Assembly (NCBI RefSeq): GCF_000200735.1
Contig: NC_014970.1
Coordinates: 992,001 to 1,056,000 of the forward strand
Reading direction: 5' to 3'
Length of the DNA stretch: 64,000 nucleotides
Origin: Mycoplasma haemofelis str. Langford 1
GTDB taxonomy: Bacteria; Bacillota_I; Bacilli_A; Mycoplasmatales; Mycoplasmoidaceae
Below are positions 1 to 9,240 of the stretch, piece by piece. The notes beneath the pieces are model-generated. The model had not been told where the DNA came from. It was given only the letters and a program-made list of their open reading frames with translations, and did not search any database. The stretch's first letter is position 1, and each line of letters opens with the position of its first letter. The translations under genes were made by a program, and so were the position numbers.

Positions 1-105
1 AAAGATCGGGAGGATTTGGTAATTAAAGTGAAAGACAATGGCGATGGATCCTATACTTACGAAGGATTTTCTATTTCCGATTCCTTTAGCGCCACTGGTT
101 CCTAA
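1..105 (+). CDS. 3' end of a hypothetical protein (partial)
   Basis: An open frame enters from the left edge and ends at TAA 103-105. The 34 visible residues are hydrophilic and end in a Ser-rich tail (SFSATGS). There are no cysteines in this piece, so it cannot be tied to the four-Cys families next door. Its stop directly abuts the stop of the minus-strand gene at 106, the same tight convergent packing seen throughout this region. Function unknown; the frame is supported only by continuity and position. Confidence 0.6.
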   Translation, partial: KDREDLVIKVKDNGDGSYTYEGFSISDSFSATGS

Positions 106-729
106 CTATTGCTTAACCACCTTAATACATCACTTAGCAGCTAGAGAGAAGTCAGAAACAGATCCGTTCTTATACATTAACTTCTTATAAGCTGTCTCAC
201 ACCACTTCTTCATAGCTGCCTTACCTTTATTTTCATCACTATTGACAGCCTTAATCTCACTATCCTCTATCTGTAAATTGACATTATTAACTTTCTCCTT
301 ATCGTAAAGCTTTCATGCCTCAAGTCATTCCGAATCGTGTCCATCCGATACAGGAATAGCCTTATCTCCTAGTTCCTGAAGAATGGAGTTAGTATTAATT
401 AAACAATACCTCTTAACCGATTCCCAACTATCCTCAGAATAAGACTTATTTAATGTACCAATACACCAATCCGGAAGTTCCGAACTAGTCAAGTTAGATT
501 CTCCTTTCTTTATCTTCTGAGAACTTGACAAGTCATATATCTCTTTAATATCCACTCACTCTGGAGCACTCTTAGAATCTAAAACCTTTCATTTAGTATC
601 CTTGAACTCACTCTTTAATCTGTCTCTAAAGGTCTCAACAAGATCTGAACCAGAAAGTTTTCAAATTCCTAAACCTGTAGCTCCAGAGAGAGCAATCCCT
701 CCGGCAGTCATTAATAACTTAGAAGCCAT
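106..729 (-). CDS. Four-Cys membrane-anchored paralog (family E-like)
   Basis: 207 codons, ATG 729 to TAG 106. The N-terminus (MASKLLMTAGGIALSGATGL) is one hydrophobic Gly/Ala-rich segment, expected to be a membrane anchor or uncleaved signal; the rest is charged. Two cysteine pairs are visible, WC-x19-YC (DWCIG...KRYC) and WC-x23-WC near the end (KKWCE...AKWC). Several Trp codons are TGA. Its start overlaps the stop of the upstream gene by 1 nt, so the two are probably cotranscribed and translationally coupled. Function unknown; a surface location is inferred from the anchor plus hydrophilic body. Confidence 0.8.
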
Positions 730-1364
730 TACGCAGTGCTCCTAGAAGAAACGCAATGCTTCTTAACCTTCTCTATAGTTTTCTCTTCATCTGCAAAGCT
801 CTCATACATATGCTTTTCCAATTTAGATTTACATCACTGTTGAAGCTTAGAGCCTCCATCGGTAGCGCCATTAACTGGGGGAGTCTTTAAAGAATTTATC
901 TCCAATCCCTCTTTGTCACCGTTGTACTTATTTCAAGCATTCTGTCAACTGCTTGCATCAGCATTATCCGCTATGAAAGTTAATTTCTCCAATTCCAACT
1001 CCTGCTTTAGGGTATTGGTATTAGCAACGCATCAAGAAGATGCCTGTTCCAAAATTGAAGATTCCTTATCTGAATAAGTCTTCTTTAGATTAACTTCACA
1101 TCAATTAGGAAGATCAGACTCACTAATCCCTGTTATTTTCTTATTGGATTCTGAATTCTTGTAAAGCTCCTTAAACTTGGTTCAAATCGTATTTGAAGTT
1201 GAGAATAAGACTGTCCTTGGCTTATCTTTGTTCCTTTGCTCTAATTTGCTCCTTATAGTTTCTTCGGAATTAGAGGACTTTACAAATCCAAAATAAGCTC
1301 CGGTGCCCGCAATTCCGGCAGCAGGAACAGCTGCAAATAGTGATTTGCTTGCCAATGAATTCAT
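729..1364 (-). CDS. Four-Cys membrane-anchored paralog (family E)
   Basis: 211 aa, ATG 1364 to TAA 729. Family E N-terminus MNSLASKSLFAAVPAAGIAG followed by TGAYFG is the single hydrophobic segment. The body has NWC-x22-WC, then VANTNTLK, a central Trp-rich stretch (SWQNAW), then QWC-x25-HC close to the C-terminus. Closest relatives in the window are the genes at 5038, 14001, 17319 and 21200, with nearly the same length. It diverges from the family A gene at 1429 across a 64-nt promoter region and overlaps the next minus-strand gene by 1 nt. Function unknown. Confidence 0.85.
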
Positions 1365-1428
1365 AATTTAAAAAAGTTAAAGATAGCCAGATCCACTAGT
1401 ATCGTCAAACCTATTCTTCTGAAACTCT

Positions 1429-2088
1429 ATGGATATAAAGTTTCTCTCTATTCCGGTAGCTCTAACAGGAGGGGCTGGTGGAAGCTATTTGGGTTACAGA
1501 TATTTACATCAAGAGACGCCAAAGGAAAGCATCAAGTCCAAATTGGGAAACCTTCTCTTGGAGTTTGGTGATAACTTCTCAGGCAAATGACAAGATCGAG
1601 CTACTCTTGTAAGTTCTAAGAATGATCTTCCCGAGTCCTTAAGCAAGCTTAAGACTTCTGGCAGCAACATATCTTCTGAAGCCATAAAAGGATGATGCAA
1701 AGAGCACATAGAAAAGGAGTTTACGTCAGAAACCGATGCTTTGTTTGTAGGCATTAGGAATTACTGTACTTTCAACAATAAAGATAAGTTAACGGGGAAA
1801 GCTATATCGGAGACTTTAGATAACAGCAATCTTAAATCAAACGGACAATGGAGCAAAGCCAACGGAAAGTTAAAGCAAGTTGATGATAATCAATTGAGTC
1901 CTAAGATGAAGGAAATAAAGGACAAGATTAAGGATACAGCCAGTCCGAAGGACGACAAGGCTCTTAAGAATTGATGCGAAACTACTTACACCGAATATTT
2001 CAAGGATTTAAATGATCAGAACTTTAAGGATGCTGAATCTTACTGTACTGAAGTAACTCAAAGCGTTGCTGGAGCAGTAAGTCCTTAA
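1429..2088 (+). CDS. Four-Cys membrane-anchored paralog (family A)
   Basis: 219 aa, ATG 1429 to TAA 2086. Family A N-terminus MDIKFLSIPVALTGGAGG then SYLGYRYL forms the hydrophobic anchor. Cysteines fall at about residues 90, 113, 183 and 206, giving two exactly matched C-x22-C pairs (GWC...NYC and NWC...SYC). After the second Cys comes the family signature TFNNKDKL-x-GKAIS. The Trp of both WC motifs is TGA. It stands alone between divergent (729) and convergent (2117) minus-strand genes. Function unknown; exported surface protein is an inference. Confidence 0.85.
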
Positions 2089-2116
2089 AACAAGCGGAAG
2101 GAGTTATTAGTCTCCT

Positions 2117-2803
2117 TTACTTGTGAGATGAACGACACATATCGGCTGTCTTTATATCTTTCTCGGAAAACTTAGACTTTGGATCATTAAACCTTTTGAT
2201 AAAGGCATCACACTCCACTTTTGCTTCCTTCATTAAAGCCTCAGTTCCACCATTGACAGCCCCTTTTGCTTGAAGTAAAGCATGAGCCTTAGCAGTATAT
2301 TCATGTCGTTGCTCTGATAATTTCCCTCAAAATTCAAAATCTGAGGACTTATATTTAGCTCTAATTAATAAGTCGGCTCAATAACCTCGCTTACTCATTT
2401 TCTTATTCACGGGAATATAACCATCCTGAGAGTTATTACATCAACCAATATTCCTAACTTCCTTACGACTCAGTCCATGTCCTTTTGAAACCTTCTTATT
2501 CATCTTTCTACAAAATAAAACTAGCTCCTCTCACAGACCGCTCGCCTTGTCGGTAAAGGTCAAAGATGATGGATCTTTAGATCGTTCCAAATACATCTCC
2601 TGTTGTCTGGAGTGTCTCAAGGAACTGTCATTCACCTTATCCCAAAACCCTAAATATCCATCAGAGTACTTAGCAGCGACATAGCTACTAGCGATGTCCA
2701 TAACTTTCTCTTTAGAAGTGAGCTTTCAAGCGCCTACACTGGCTCCCGCAGTGCCGGTTGCAGATACAAATACAGCTAAAACCTTAGCGAATAACGAATG
2801 CAT
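2117..2803 (-). CDS. Membrane-anchored paralog, family G (intact copy)
   Basis: 228 aa, ATG 2803 to TAA 2117. N-terminus MHSLFAKVLAVFVSATGTAG is a signal-anchor-like hydrophobic stretch. The body is rich in Trp, Tyr and Lys, with LFC-x23-GWC in the middle and VEC-x24-MC at the end, and a conserved block SRKEVRNIGWC-NNS. The gene at 3606 is a same-length (687 nt) duplicate carrying a nonsense codon, so this is the intact member of a tandem pair. A 9-bp tandem repeat lies 38 nt upstream of the start (2842-2874). More distant relatives are at 24469 and 25933. Function unknown. Confidence 0.82.
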
Positions 2804-2841
2804 TGAGTTCGAAAAGGGTTGCTGATGCTAGCACAACCTTA

Positions 2842-2874
2842 TTCAAGTGATTCAAGTGATTCAAGTGATTCAAG
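2842..2874 (-). repeat. 9-bp tandem repeat upstream of family G gene
   Basis: Three full copies of TTCAAGTGA plus TTCAAG (3.7 copies) lie 38 nt upstream of the start of the gene ending at 2117. The equivalent site before the duplicate gene (4331-4345) has only 1.7 copies inside otherwise matching flanks (GCTAGCACAACCTTA on one side, TTTTTATAA on the other). A copy-number difference at a promoter-proximal site is what slipped-strand mispairing produces. Confidence 0.8.
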
Positions 2875-2935
2875 TTTTTATAAGAACCTAGGAATTACCA
2901 AATAATAGGTGTGTTTTGGAGAAGGAACGAGGTGT

Positions 2936-3562
2936 TTAAGAGATACTTGTGGTACAGTTGAAATTGGCAACCTTGTAATCCTCATTTTCGATACTTACAA
3001 AAGGCTTAGAAGCAACAGATTGACATCATTCCATTAGCAACTCATTAGTAATAGCTGCCTTTTGAACTTTAGTACTCTCTTGACCTTTCTGGGGAATTAA
3101 TAAAGCGCTGTTAGAGTCATCTCCGTAAGAACTCTTTAAAGAATCCCAATCCGATTTTTTCTTAGAAGTCAATCAAGCCTTATTTTGAGACTTTAAATCT
3201 TCATTTATTTGATCTATTAAAGAACTTCTAGAACAGAGAGTCCTGTATTCAATTAACAAGCCAACATCCGTTAAGGAAGATGTCTTCTTACAATATTCCT
3301 TGATATGAGTCTTATCGACATTACTCTTAGAAATATCCTTTACAGAAATAGCATTGTCCTTCTTATACTCCTTGGCTATCTCTTCCCAAATATAATCATG
3401 ATTCTCGGAATTATCTTCCAGAATGATTCGTTTTCCTTCCTTCGCTATTAGAGACTTCAAAGATTCCTTATTTCCCTCCTTCTTAAAAAATACTAGATAA
3501 GATCCTACAGCAACAAATGAAACTGTTACAGTGGGAATAGCAAACTTTAAAAGACTAGACAC
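2936..3562 (-). CDS. Four-Cys membrane-anchored paralog (family F)
   Basis: 208 aa, GTG 3562 to TAA 2936. No ATG fits the N-terminus, which begins at SSLLKFAIPTVTVSFVAVG, a single hydrophobic segment followed by a Lys/Glu-rich body. Cysteine layout is EYC-x18-LC, a long middle with two Trp-containing turns (WLTS, DWDSL), then EWC-x22-NC very near the end. Relatives at 13350 and 20576 share A-I-P-T/A-V and the YRTLC/YRSLC motif. Here it is not next to a family E gene, unlike the other two copies. Function unknown. Confidence 0.8.
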
Positions 3563-3605
3563 TAAAGAATACTCTAGATTCCCTGACGATTAACTCCTAA
3601 GATAT

Positions 3606-4292
3606 TTATTTTGAATAAGATGAACGACAAAGATCAGCCACTTCTATATCCTTCTCAGCAAACTTAGATTTAGGATCTTTAAACCTCTCCCTAAACACAT
3701 CACACTTAGCCTTTGTTTCTCTCATTAAATTCTCTGTGTAATATCCCTTCAACTGAACTAAGTCATGTAACTTGGCAGTATATTCATGTTTCTTATCTGC
3801 CAATTCTCCTCAAAACTTAAAGTCTGAATCCTTATACTTGGCTCTCACTAACAAATCAGCTCAATAACTACGTTTGCTCATCTTCTTATTCACGGGGATA
3901 TAACCATCTTTAGAGTTATTACACCAACCAATATTCCTAATTTCTCGACGACTTAAACCATTCCCTTTAGATACCTTCTTATTCATCTTTCGACAGAAAA
4001 GAACCAACTCCTTCCATAAATCCTGTGTTTCTTTAGTGAAGGTTAAAGATTGTTGATCCTTGGAAAGCTCCACCCTCATTTCATGGGTTCTTACGCTTCT
4101 TAAGGAATAATCCTAATGAGCCTTATCTTCTCAAAACTTTAAATATCCATCCGAATACTTAGCCTTTACATAACTACCAGCAATATCCATCACCTCCTCT
4201 TTGGAAGTAAGCTTCCAAGCACCTACACTCGCTCCTGCGGTACCGGTTGCAGATACAAATACAGCTAAAGCCTTAGCTAACAATGAATGCAT
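3606..4292 (-). pseudogene. Family G duplicate with an in-frame TAG
   Basis: The reading frame from ATG 4292 (MHSLLAKALAVFVSATGTAG) to TAA 3606 is 687 nt, exactly the length of the intact copy at 2117, with no frameshift. A single TAG at 4113-4115 (about codon 60) interrupts it: FWEDKAH-stop-DYSLR, where the intact copy has FWDKVNDSSLR. Downstream sequence remains well conserved, including LFCRKMNKKVSKG and the final CRSS. The lesion is therefore recent, or the 3' part may still be translated from ATG 4079 without its anchor. The promoter region carries 1.7 copies of the 9-bp repeat. Confidence 0.85.
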
Positions 4293-4330
4293 TGAGTTTA
4301 AAAAGGGTCGTTGACGCTAGCACAACCTTA

Positions 4331-4345
4331 TTCAAGTGATTCAAG
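4331..4345 (-). repeat. 9-bp repeat, short allele, upstream of family G pseudogene
   Basis: TTCAAGTGA followed by TTCAAG, 38 nt upstream of the start codon at 4292. Flanks match those at 2842-2874, where two more units are present. This is the shorter of two paralogous promoter alleles in the same genome. Confidence 0.7.
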
Positions 4346-4406
4346 TTTTTATAAAAGCCTAAAGGTTATCCAATAATGGGTACTTATGTTGATTCTGTAA
4401 AGATCC

Positions 4407-5033
4407 ATGGACGCTAAATTACTATCTATTCCTACAGCTCTTGCGGGTGGTGCTGGAGGTACCTATCTTGGTTACAAATATCTATCTCAAGACTCTAAAT
4501 CGGAGAGTATCAAATCTAAACTGGAACCTTTTTTACTAAAGTTCGAAAGTTCTTTTGATGATAAATGAACAGAAAGAGCTACCTTGGTTAGTTCCAAGTC
4601 TGATCTTCACGAGTCCTTAAGTAAGTTAAAGGGAACTGGAAACGCAATAACTAAGGATCAGATAAAGGGTTGGTGTCAAGAACAAATAGAGAGGGAGTTT
4701 AGTTCTGAAACAGATCCTCTGTTCTTGAATATCAGGCGTTATTGTACTTTCAACAATAAGGATAAGTTAGATGGTAAGGCTATATCTGAGGCTTTAGAAA
4801 CTAATGGGCTTAAATCAGAAGGACAGTGAACTAAAGCCAACAAGAGATTGAAGGATGAAAGTGGATCTCTAAGTTCTAAGATGCAAGAATTTAAGACTGA
4901 GTTATCCAAAAACTCGGGAGCAGATGATAAGGTTCTAAAGAACTGATGTGAAGCTTCTTATACTGACTATTTCAAAGGCGTGGAAGATCAGGTCTTTAAA
5001 GATTTAGAAGTTTACTGTACGAAAGTATCTTAA
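4407..5033 (+). CDS. Four-Cys membrane-anchored paralog (family A)
   Basis: 208 aa, ATG 4407 to TAA 5031. N-terminus MDAKLLSIPTALAGGAGG then TYLGYKYL is the canonical family A anchor. The two cysteine pairs are GWC-x22-YC and NWC-x22-YC, with TFNNKDKLDGKAIS after the first pair. The sequence ends three residues after the last Cys, so the second pair caps the protein. It converges on the family E gene at 5038 with only 4 nt between stops. Function unknown. Confidence 0.85.
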
Positions 5034-5037
5034 ATTT

Positions 5038-5673
5038 CTAATCAGCAGAAGCTCTAGAAGTCACGCAATACTTTTCTACTTTCTCCATAGTTTTAGACTC
5101 TCCTAAATCCTCATACATATACTTATCTAACTTAGCCTTACATCATGCTTGCAACTTAGAACCTCCTGCAGTTGCATCGTTGGATTGAATATTCTTAAGT
5201 GAAGCATCTTCAATTTCCAAAGAGCTCTTATCCTTCTCATATTTAGTCCAAGCATTCTGCCACTTAGTAGAGTCAGAGTTCTCGAAAGTTATGAAGTTAA
5301 GACCTTTAGACTCTAACTCTAATTTAAGAGTATTAGTGTTTGCAACACATCACTCAGAGGCATGACTATATTCTTTCTCCGAATAATACTTCTTTAAAGT
5401 AGTCTCACATCAACTAGGCAACTCACTATCTTCAACTCCTTGGATCTTCTTAGAGGGCTCAGCATTTTTATACAGGACTCTGAATTTAGCTCAAATCCCA
5501 TCTGAAGCTAAATCTAGAATACGGCGGGATCTCCCTTTATTCTCCTTTTCTAATTTACTCTTGATGGTCTCCTTATTTAAAGAAGGTTTAATAACTCCAA
5601 AATAGGCTCCTGTTCCGGCGATTCCTGCCGCAGGAATAGAAGCTAATGCTGCCTTTCCAGCTAAGGAATTCAT
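5038..5673 (-). CDS. Four-Cys membrane-anchored paralog (family E)
   Basis: 211 aa, ATG 5673 to TAG 5038, the same length as the copy at 729. Starts MNSLAGKAALASIPAAGIAG then TGAYFG. A Cys precedes the coil-like middle (SWC...ASEWCVANTNTLK), and the C-terminal pair ends in KYCVTSRASAD. The 71-nt gap to the divergent family A gene at 5745 contains AAAAACT (5681-5687) and AGTTTTT (5725-5731), half-sites that recur as an inverted repeat in other A/E intergenic regions. Function unknown. Confidence 0.85.
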
Positions 5674-5744
5674 AAATTACAAAAACTTACTGTCGATAAG
5701 TAGCACGGCTGTAAGGTCTGCCCCAGTTTTTCACTACCGAAATA

Positions 5745-6377
5745 ATGGATGCTAAATGGTTAGCTATCCCCACTGTTGCTGCTGGGGGAGCAGGAGGAAG
5801 TTATCTTGGTTATCAGTACCTTCATCAAAAAGGAGAAAGCATCAAAACTAAGTTGGGAGATCTACTACTGAAGTTTGATGATTCCTTTAATGAAAAATGA
5901 AAAGCTAGAGCTTCTCTTGTAAGCTCCAAAGATACTCTTCCAGAATCCCTAAATAAGTTGAGATCTTCGTCTGGAAATAAGGAGATATCTGAAGCCAATA
6001 TAAAGGAATGATGCAAAGATCAAATAGAGAAGGAATTCACTTCTGAAACCGATTCATTATTTGTCAGCATTAGAGATTACTGCACTTTCAATAACAAGGA
6101 TAAACTAGGAGATAAGGTAATATCTGAGGACTTAGAGAGTGGAAATATCAAATCCAGTGGGAAGTGATCCACTGCTAATGAAAAATTAAAAAGCGCTTCC
6201 GAGGATGGAATGAGTTCAACAATGAAAGAAATAAAAGCCAAAGTATCCAATTCCTCTGGAGGAACACAGGATACCAAGGCTCTTAGGACTTGATGTGAAG
6301 GGATCTATCCCTCTTATTACAAAGGGGAAGATGACTCTGACTTTAAGGATGCCAAAGCCTACTGCGTGGAAAAGTAG
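5745..6377 (+). CDS. Four-Cys membrane-anchored paralog (family A)
   Basis: 210 aa, ATG 5745 to TAG 6375. N-terminus MDAKWLAIPTVAAGGAGG then SYLGYQYL. Cysteines are at about 90, 113, 184 and 207, both pairs C-x22-C. TFNNKDKLGDKVIS follows the first pair. It is the first gene of a two-gene operon: the family B gene starts at the very next base (6378), so translation is likely coupled. Several Trp are TGA, including both in WC motifs. Function unknown. Confidence 0.86.
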
Positions 6378-7007
6378 ATGGATCTTCTTTACAAGATTGC
6401 CATCTCTTTAGGCCTTGTGGGCACGGGCGGTGCCGGAGCTTTCTATGGAATTAAACGTTTTGGAACTACCAGAGTAAAACACAAATTAGGAAACAGATTA
6501 CTTTCCACCAAAGGAAACGAGAATAAGGCTCAATGGGAATCTAGATTAGATTCCTTAAAGAAGAGCTCTTCATCCCATTTAACTGCTGAATTACAAGCTC
6601 TAAAGAATACAGCCCAAAACAAGACTTGACAAGATCTTAGAGATGTGTGTTCTCAAAGGATTGAAGAACCTTTTCAAGAAGAGGATTCAAAATTCAAGGA
6701 AGTAGTGGACTACTGTACTTTTAGAAACAAGGATAAGTTGGGTAGTGGAGTAATCAATGAAGCTTTGGAATCCTCTGGAACTCTGAAGAGCGGCGGGAAA
6801 TGAAACAAAGTAAGTGAGGCTTTGAAGAGTAGGGAAACAGGAGTATCCTCTACTATGAAAGGAATTCAGGATAAGTTAAAGGCCTCTTCCAATCCTGAAA
6901 CTACTGCTTTGAAAACATGGTGTGAAGGAGCTTCTGAAACTCCTTGAATTAATGATGAAGACCCTAGCTTTAAAGATGCGCAACAACATTGTTTAGATAA
7001 CAGTTAA
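6378..7007 (+). CDS. Four-Cys membrane-anchored paralog (family B)
   Basis: 209 aa, ATG 6378 to TAA 7005, zero spacing from the family A stop. N-terminus MDLLYKIAISLGLVGTGGAG then AFYGIKRFGTTRVK is typical of family B: a hydrophobic segment ending in Y-G-I/V. Cys pairs are DVC-x21-YC and TWC-x22-HC; the first WC Trp is replaced by Val here. TFRNKDKLGSG after the first pair is the family B form of the A signature TFNNKDKL, which supports common ancestry of A and B. Function unknown. Confidence 0.85.
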
Positions 7008-7075
7008 TCCTTTTCATAAACCCATATACAGAAACTCTTTAGGTCTCAGTAAACAGAAAAATTTAAAAATATTGC

Positions 7076-7122
7076 TTCTCGGGTTCTCGGGTTCTCGGGT
7101 TCTCGGGTTCTCGGTTCGACTA
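7076..7122 (+). repeat. 8-bp promoter-proximal tandem repeat
   Basis: Five full copies of TTCTCGGG plus a 7-nt partial copy, lying 25 nt before the family H start codon. An AT-rich stretch (about 7050-7075) precedes it and a TAATAT hexamer (7129-7134) follows. Eight is not a multiple of the helical turn or of three, so unit gain or loss would rotate and move the upstream sequence relative to the -10-like box. Confidence 0.85.
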
Positions 7123-7128
7123 ATATGC

Positions 7129-7134
7129 AAAAGC
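7129..7134 (+). promoter_or_regulatory. Candidate -10 box of family H gene
   Basis: TAATAT, 14 nt before ATG 7148 and directly after the octamer repeat. The short distance implies a very short leader, and no Shine-Dalgarno-like sequence is visible. The -35 position would fall inside the repeat. Assigned by match to a Pribnow consensus only. Confidence 0.35.
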
Positions 7135-7147
7135 TTTTTCAAACATC

Positions 7148-7792
7148 ATGTCATTGGGAGTTAGGGGTGTGAAGGCTGTCTTGAGCAGTGCTGGATTAAT
7201 TTCTGGTGGTGGGGGAATAGTAGCTTTAACTACTCTAAATAAAACTCCTGTCGCAGAATTAGAGCTTGTTGAAGAGGAGTTGCCTCTTCCCGTTATAGAA
7301 AAGCAAGAAGAGATCATTGAGACTAAGGAGCTTCCACCGGTGGATGTTTATGTAGTTAGATGACAAGGCTTTGATCAACAGAAAAGACCTTTAGTTAAAG
7401 AGGTTTCACAAAAAGAATTATCTGAAGCTTTTATATCTGAAGATGAGCATGCTAAGCGTTGCAAATTGAAGAGAAATAGTCAAAATAGATCTTACGTCTA
7501 TTGACATACTCAACAGAAACAACTAGTTTGTGAAGATCAAATTCAATGACAGGACTGATTAACTTCTGGAGTTAAAAAGTCTCCCGATTTAGAAGAATCC
7601 AAGTTGTCCGAAGAAATGGGCAAAGCTAAGAAGCTTAAGGATGCGATGTTAATATACTTGAAAATCGATGACGATTGGGATCAACAAGTATTTGAAGCAG
7701 CATGTAAAGAAATGTATTCTGGCAACTTCCAAGATGATCATGGGTTATCGTTCTGTAAAAGTCTACTTTGATACGCAGATCAAAAGCAATAA
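7148..7792 (+). CDS. Membrane-anchored acidic paralog (family H)
   Basis: 214 aa, ATG 7148 to TAA 7790. An earlier ATG at 7133 is in a different, closed frame. The N-terminus (VKAVLSSAGLISGGGG) is hydrophobic, followed by a Glu/Pro-rich stretch (ELVEEELPLP) unlike families A-F. Cys pairs are KRC-x22-VC and AAC-x16-FC, matching the gene at 10020 in both spacings and in context (CKLKRNSQNRSYVYW versus CELKGNSNDRAYAFW). The gene stands alone behind an 8-bp repeat, so its expression may be phase variable. Function unknown. Confidence 0.8.
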
Positions 7793-7856
7793 CTTCTTAA
7801 CTTCGCTTATAGAACCTTAAGGAATTCACTACTGAAGATAACTACATCCGACTCTT

Positions 7857-8528
7857 ATGGATTTGATTCCTCAAATACTTTCGGGTGTTATGGTGGTTGG
7901 TGGAGCAGGAACCTTTGTTTATTACTCTGTAGGACAATCTAACGGAACAAGCATTTCATCACACATTAAAGCCAATCATAGAACACTAATTTCCGATCCA
8001 AGCAAGTGACAAGAAAAGGAAGCTTTATATAAGAAGCTAGATGAGAAAAGTGAGGAGATGATTAGCGGGGTTGAAAACAGGGACTCCACTAAAACTAAAG
8101 TATGGATGAAGATTAGAAACTGGTGTGAGAAGACTAAGAATAAAGTGTTTGTCAATTATTGAGACAAGACCTATCAGAGCTTTTCTCAATGATGCTTAGA
8201 GGAGATAAATGTTCAGAAAAAGTTAGAGTTGGAAGGTTTGGAAGATGGGAGCAGTAAATTAACTGAGCTATTGAAGGATTATGAGGAATCTGGTTCTAGA
8301 TTCATAACCGGAACAGGCGATGGGGAAGGAGGTAAGAAGAAAGTTACTAATAATGATTTGAAGGATTGGTGTTCTAAAAACAAGTCCATTACCTTCAAGC
8401 ACGAAATGGATTCGACTTACTTAAACGTTAAAAAGTTCTGTTACTTACCGAAGACAGGGTCTGCAAAATCAAAAGACAACTCTAAAGCCGCTTCAGAAGG
8501 AAGTCCTAGTACAGCTAAAAGAAATTAA
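7857..8528 (+). CDS. Four-Cys membrane-anchored paralog (family D)
   Basis: 223 aa, ATG 7857 to TAA 8526. N-terminus MDLIPQILSGVMVVGGAG then TFVYYSVG is a hydrophobic anchor. The body carries NWC-x22-WC (KTYQSFSQWC), a flexible Gly-rich linker with RFITGTGDGEGG, then DWC-x22-FC and a Ser/Lys tail. The linker motif FITGTG is a family D hallmark also seen at 11332 and 20386-20415. Its stop overlaps the stop of the convergent gene at 8525 within a TTAA palindrome. Function unknown. Confidence 0.85.
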
Positions 8529-9136
8529 GAGATTGGTTTAACGCATCACTTGGATGCTAGAGCTAATGCAGATTCTGCATCTTCTTGATACATAAACTTC
8601 TTGTAAACGTCACCACATCACTTCTTCATTGCATCTTTTCCTTTAGATTCATCATTAGCTTTCTTAAATTCCTCATCATTTATTTGAAGTCCAGAATTAG
8701 ATGACTTTCCATCGTTGTAACGTTTCCATGCCGGAAGTCATTCCGAATCAACATTACCGGCAGAATCATCTGCAGAAATAGCTTTGCCTCCCAACTCTTC
8801 CAAAACGGAAGAAGTCTTAATTACACATCATTTCTTGGCATTCTCATAAACATCCTTAGAATCGTTAAACAAGCTCAACTTGCCTTCACATCACGAAGGT
8901 AAGTCGTTCTCCCCTATCTCCTCAACCTTATTTTGGGACTGCTTATATACCTTCTTAACTTCCTCCCATTCGCCATCAGTAAAGGGAGAAACCTTATATT
9001 TCTTTCCAGAATATTCTCGAATTAAAACATCCCTTAAGATCTCCTTTCTATTGGAAACATAGTCATATATTAGATAAGAGCTTCCAGCTCCTCCAATGGC
9101 AGTAGTAGGAAGAGCCACTTTTAAAAGGGTAGACAT
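8525..9136 (-). CDS. Four-Cys membrane-anchored paralog (family E-like)
   Basis: 203 aa, ATG 9136 to TAA 8525. N-terminus MSTLLKVALPTTAIGGAGSS forms the anchor. Cys layout is SWC-x20-WC followed by VIKTSSVLEELGGKAIS, then KWC-x23-WC just before the end, closest to the gene at 106 (both have AI-S/P-V/A then D and a final KWC). It diverges from the family A gene at 9241 across 104 nt that contain a perfect 15-bp palindrome. Function unknown. Confidence 0.82.
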
Positions 9137-9203
9137 AGGAATTTAGCTATCTACGTTTATAGCTTCAAACCTCTATATAAAGAGAAATAATGAAAAATTT
9201 ATA

Positions 9204-9218
9204 AGTCACTAAGTGACT
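9204..9218. promoter_or_regulatory. 15-bp perfect palindrome between divergent genes
   Basis: AGTCACT-A-AGTGACT, seven-base arms around one base. It sits 68 nt from the minus-strand start (9136) and 23 nt from the plus-strand start (9241), a position suited to an operator controlling one or both genes. It is too short and unstable to be a convincing terminator, and there is no gene end nearby. No regulator is encoded in the accessory region that I can recognise. Confidence 0.4.
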
Positions 9219-9240
9219 CACAACTATCTTTTAAGTACTT

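Noticed and set aside
325..555. Short standard-code frames such as this one throughout 1-31.9 kb as separate small genes
   Set aside because: They are pieces of longer code-4 genes cut at TGA Trp codons; joining them gives complete proteins with matching architecture.
7076..7122. CRISPR-like array
   Set aside because: The units are 8 bp with no spacers and no cas genes are nearby; it is a simple tandem repeat.
7120..7317. Minus-strand frame opposite the family H gene
   Set aside because: Antisense shadow of a Gly/Glu-rich coding region; the plus-strand frame has the paralog at 10020.
8229..8528. TGA as a selenocysteine or regulated readthrough codon
   Set aside because: TGA falls at conserved Trp positions in ribosomal proteins as well, so it is a plain Trp codon.
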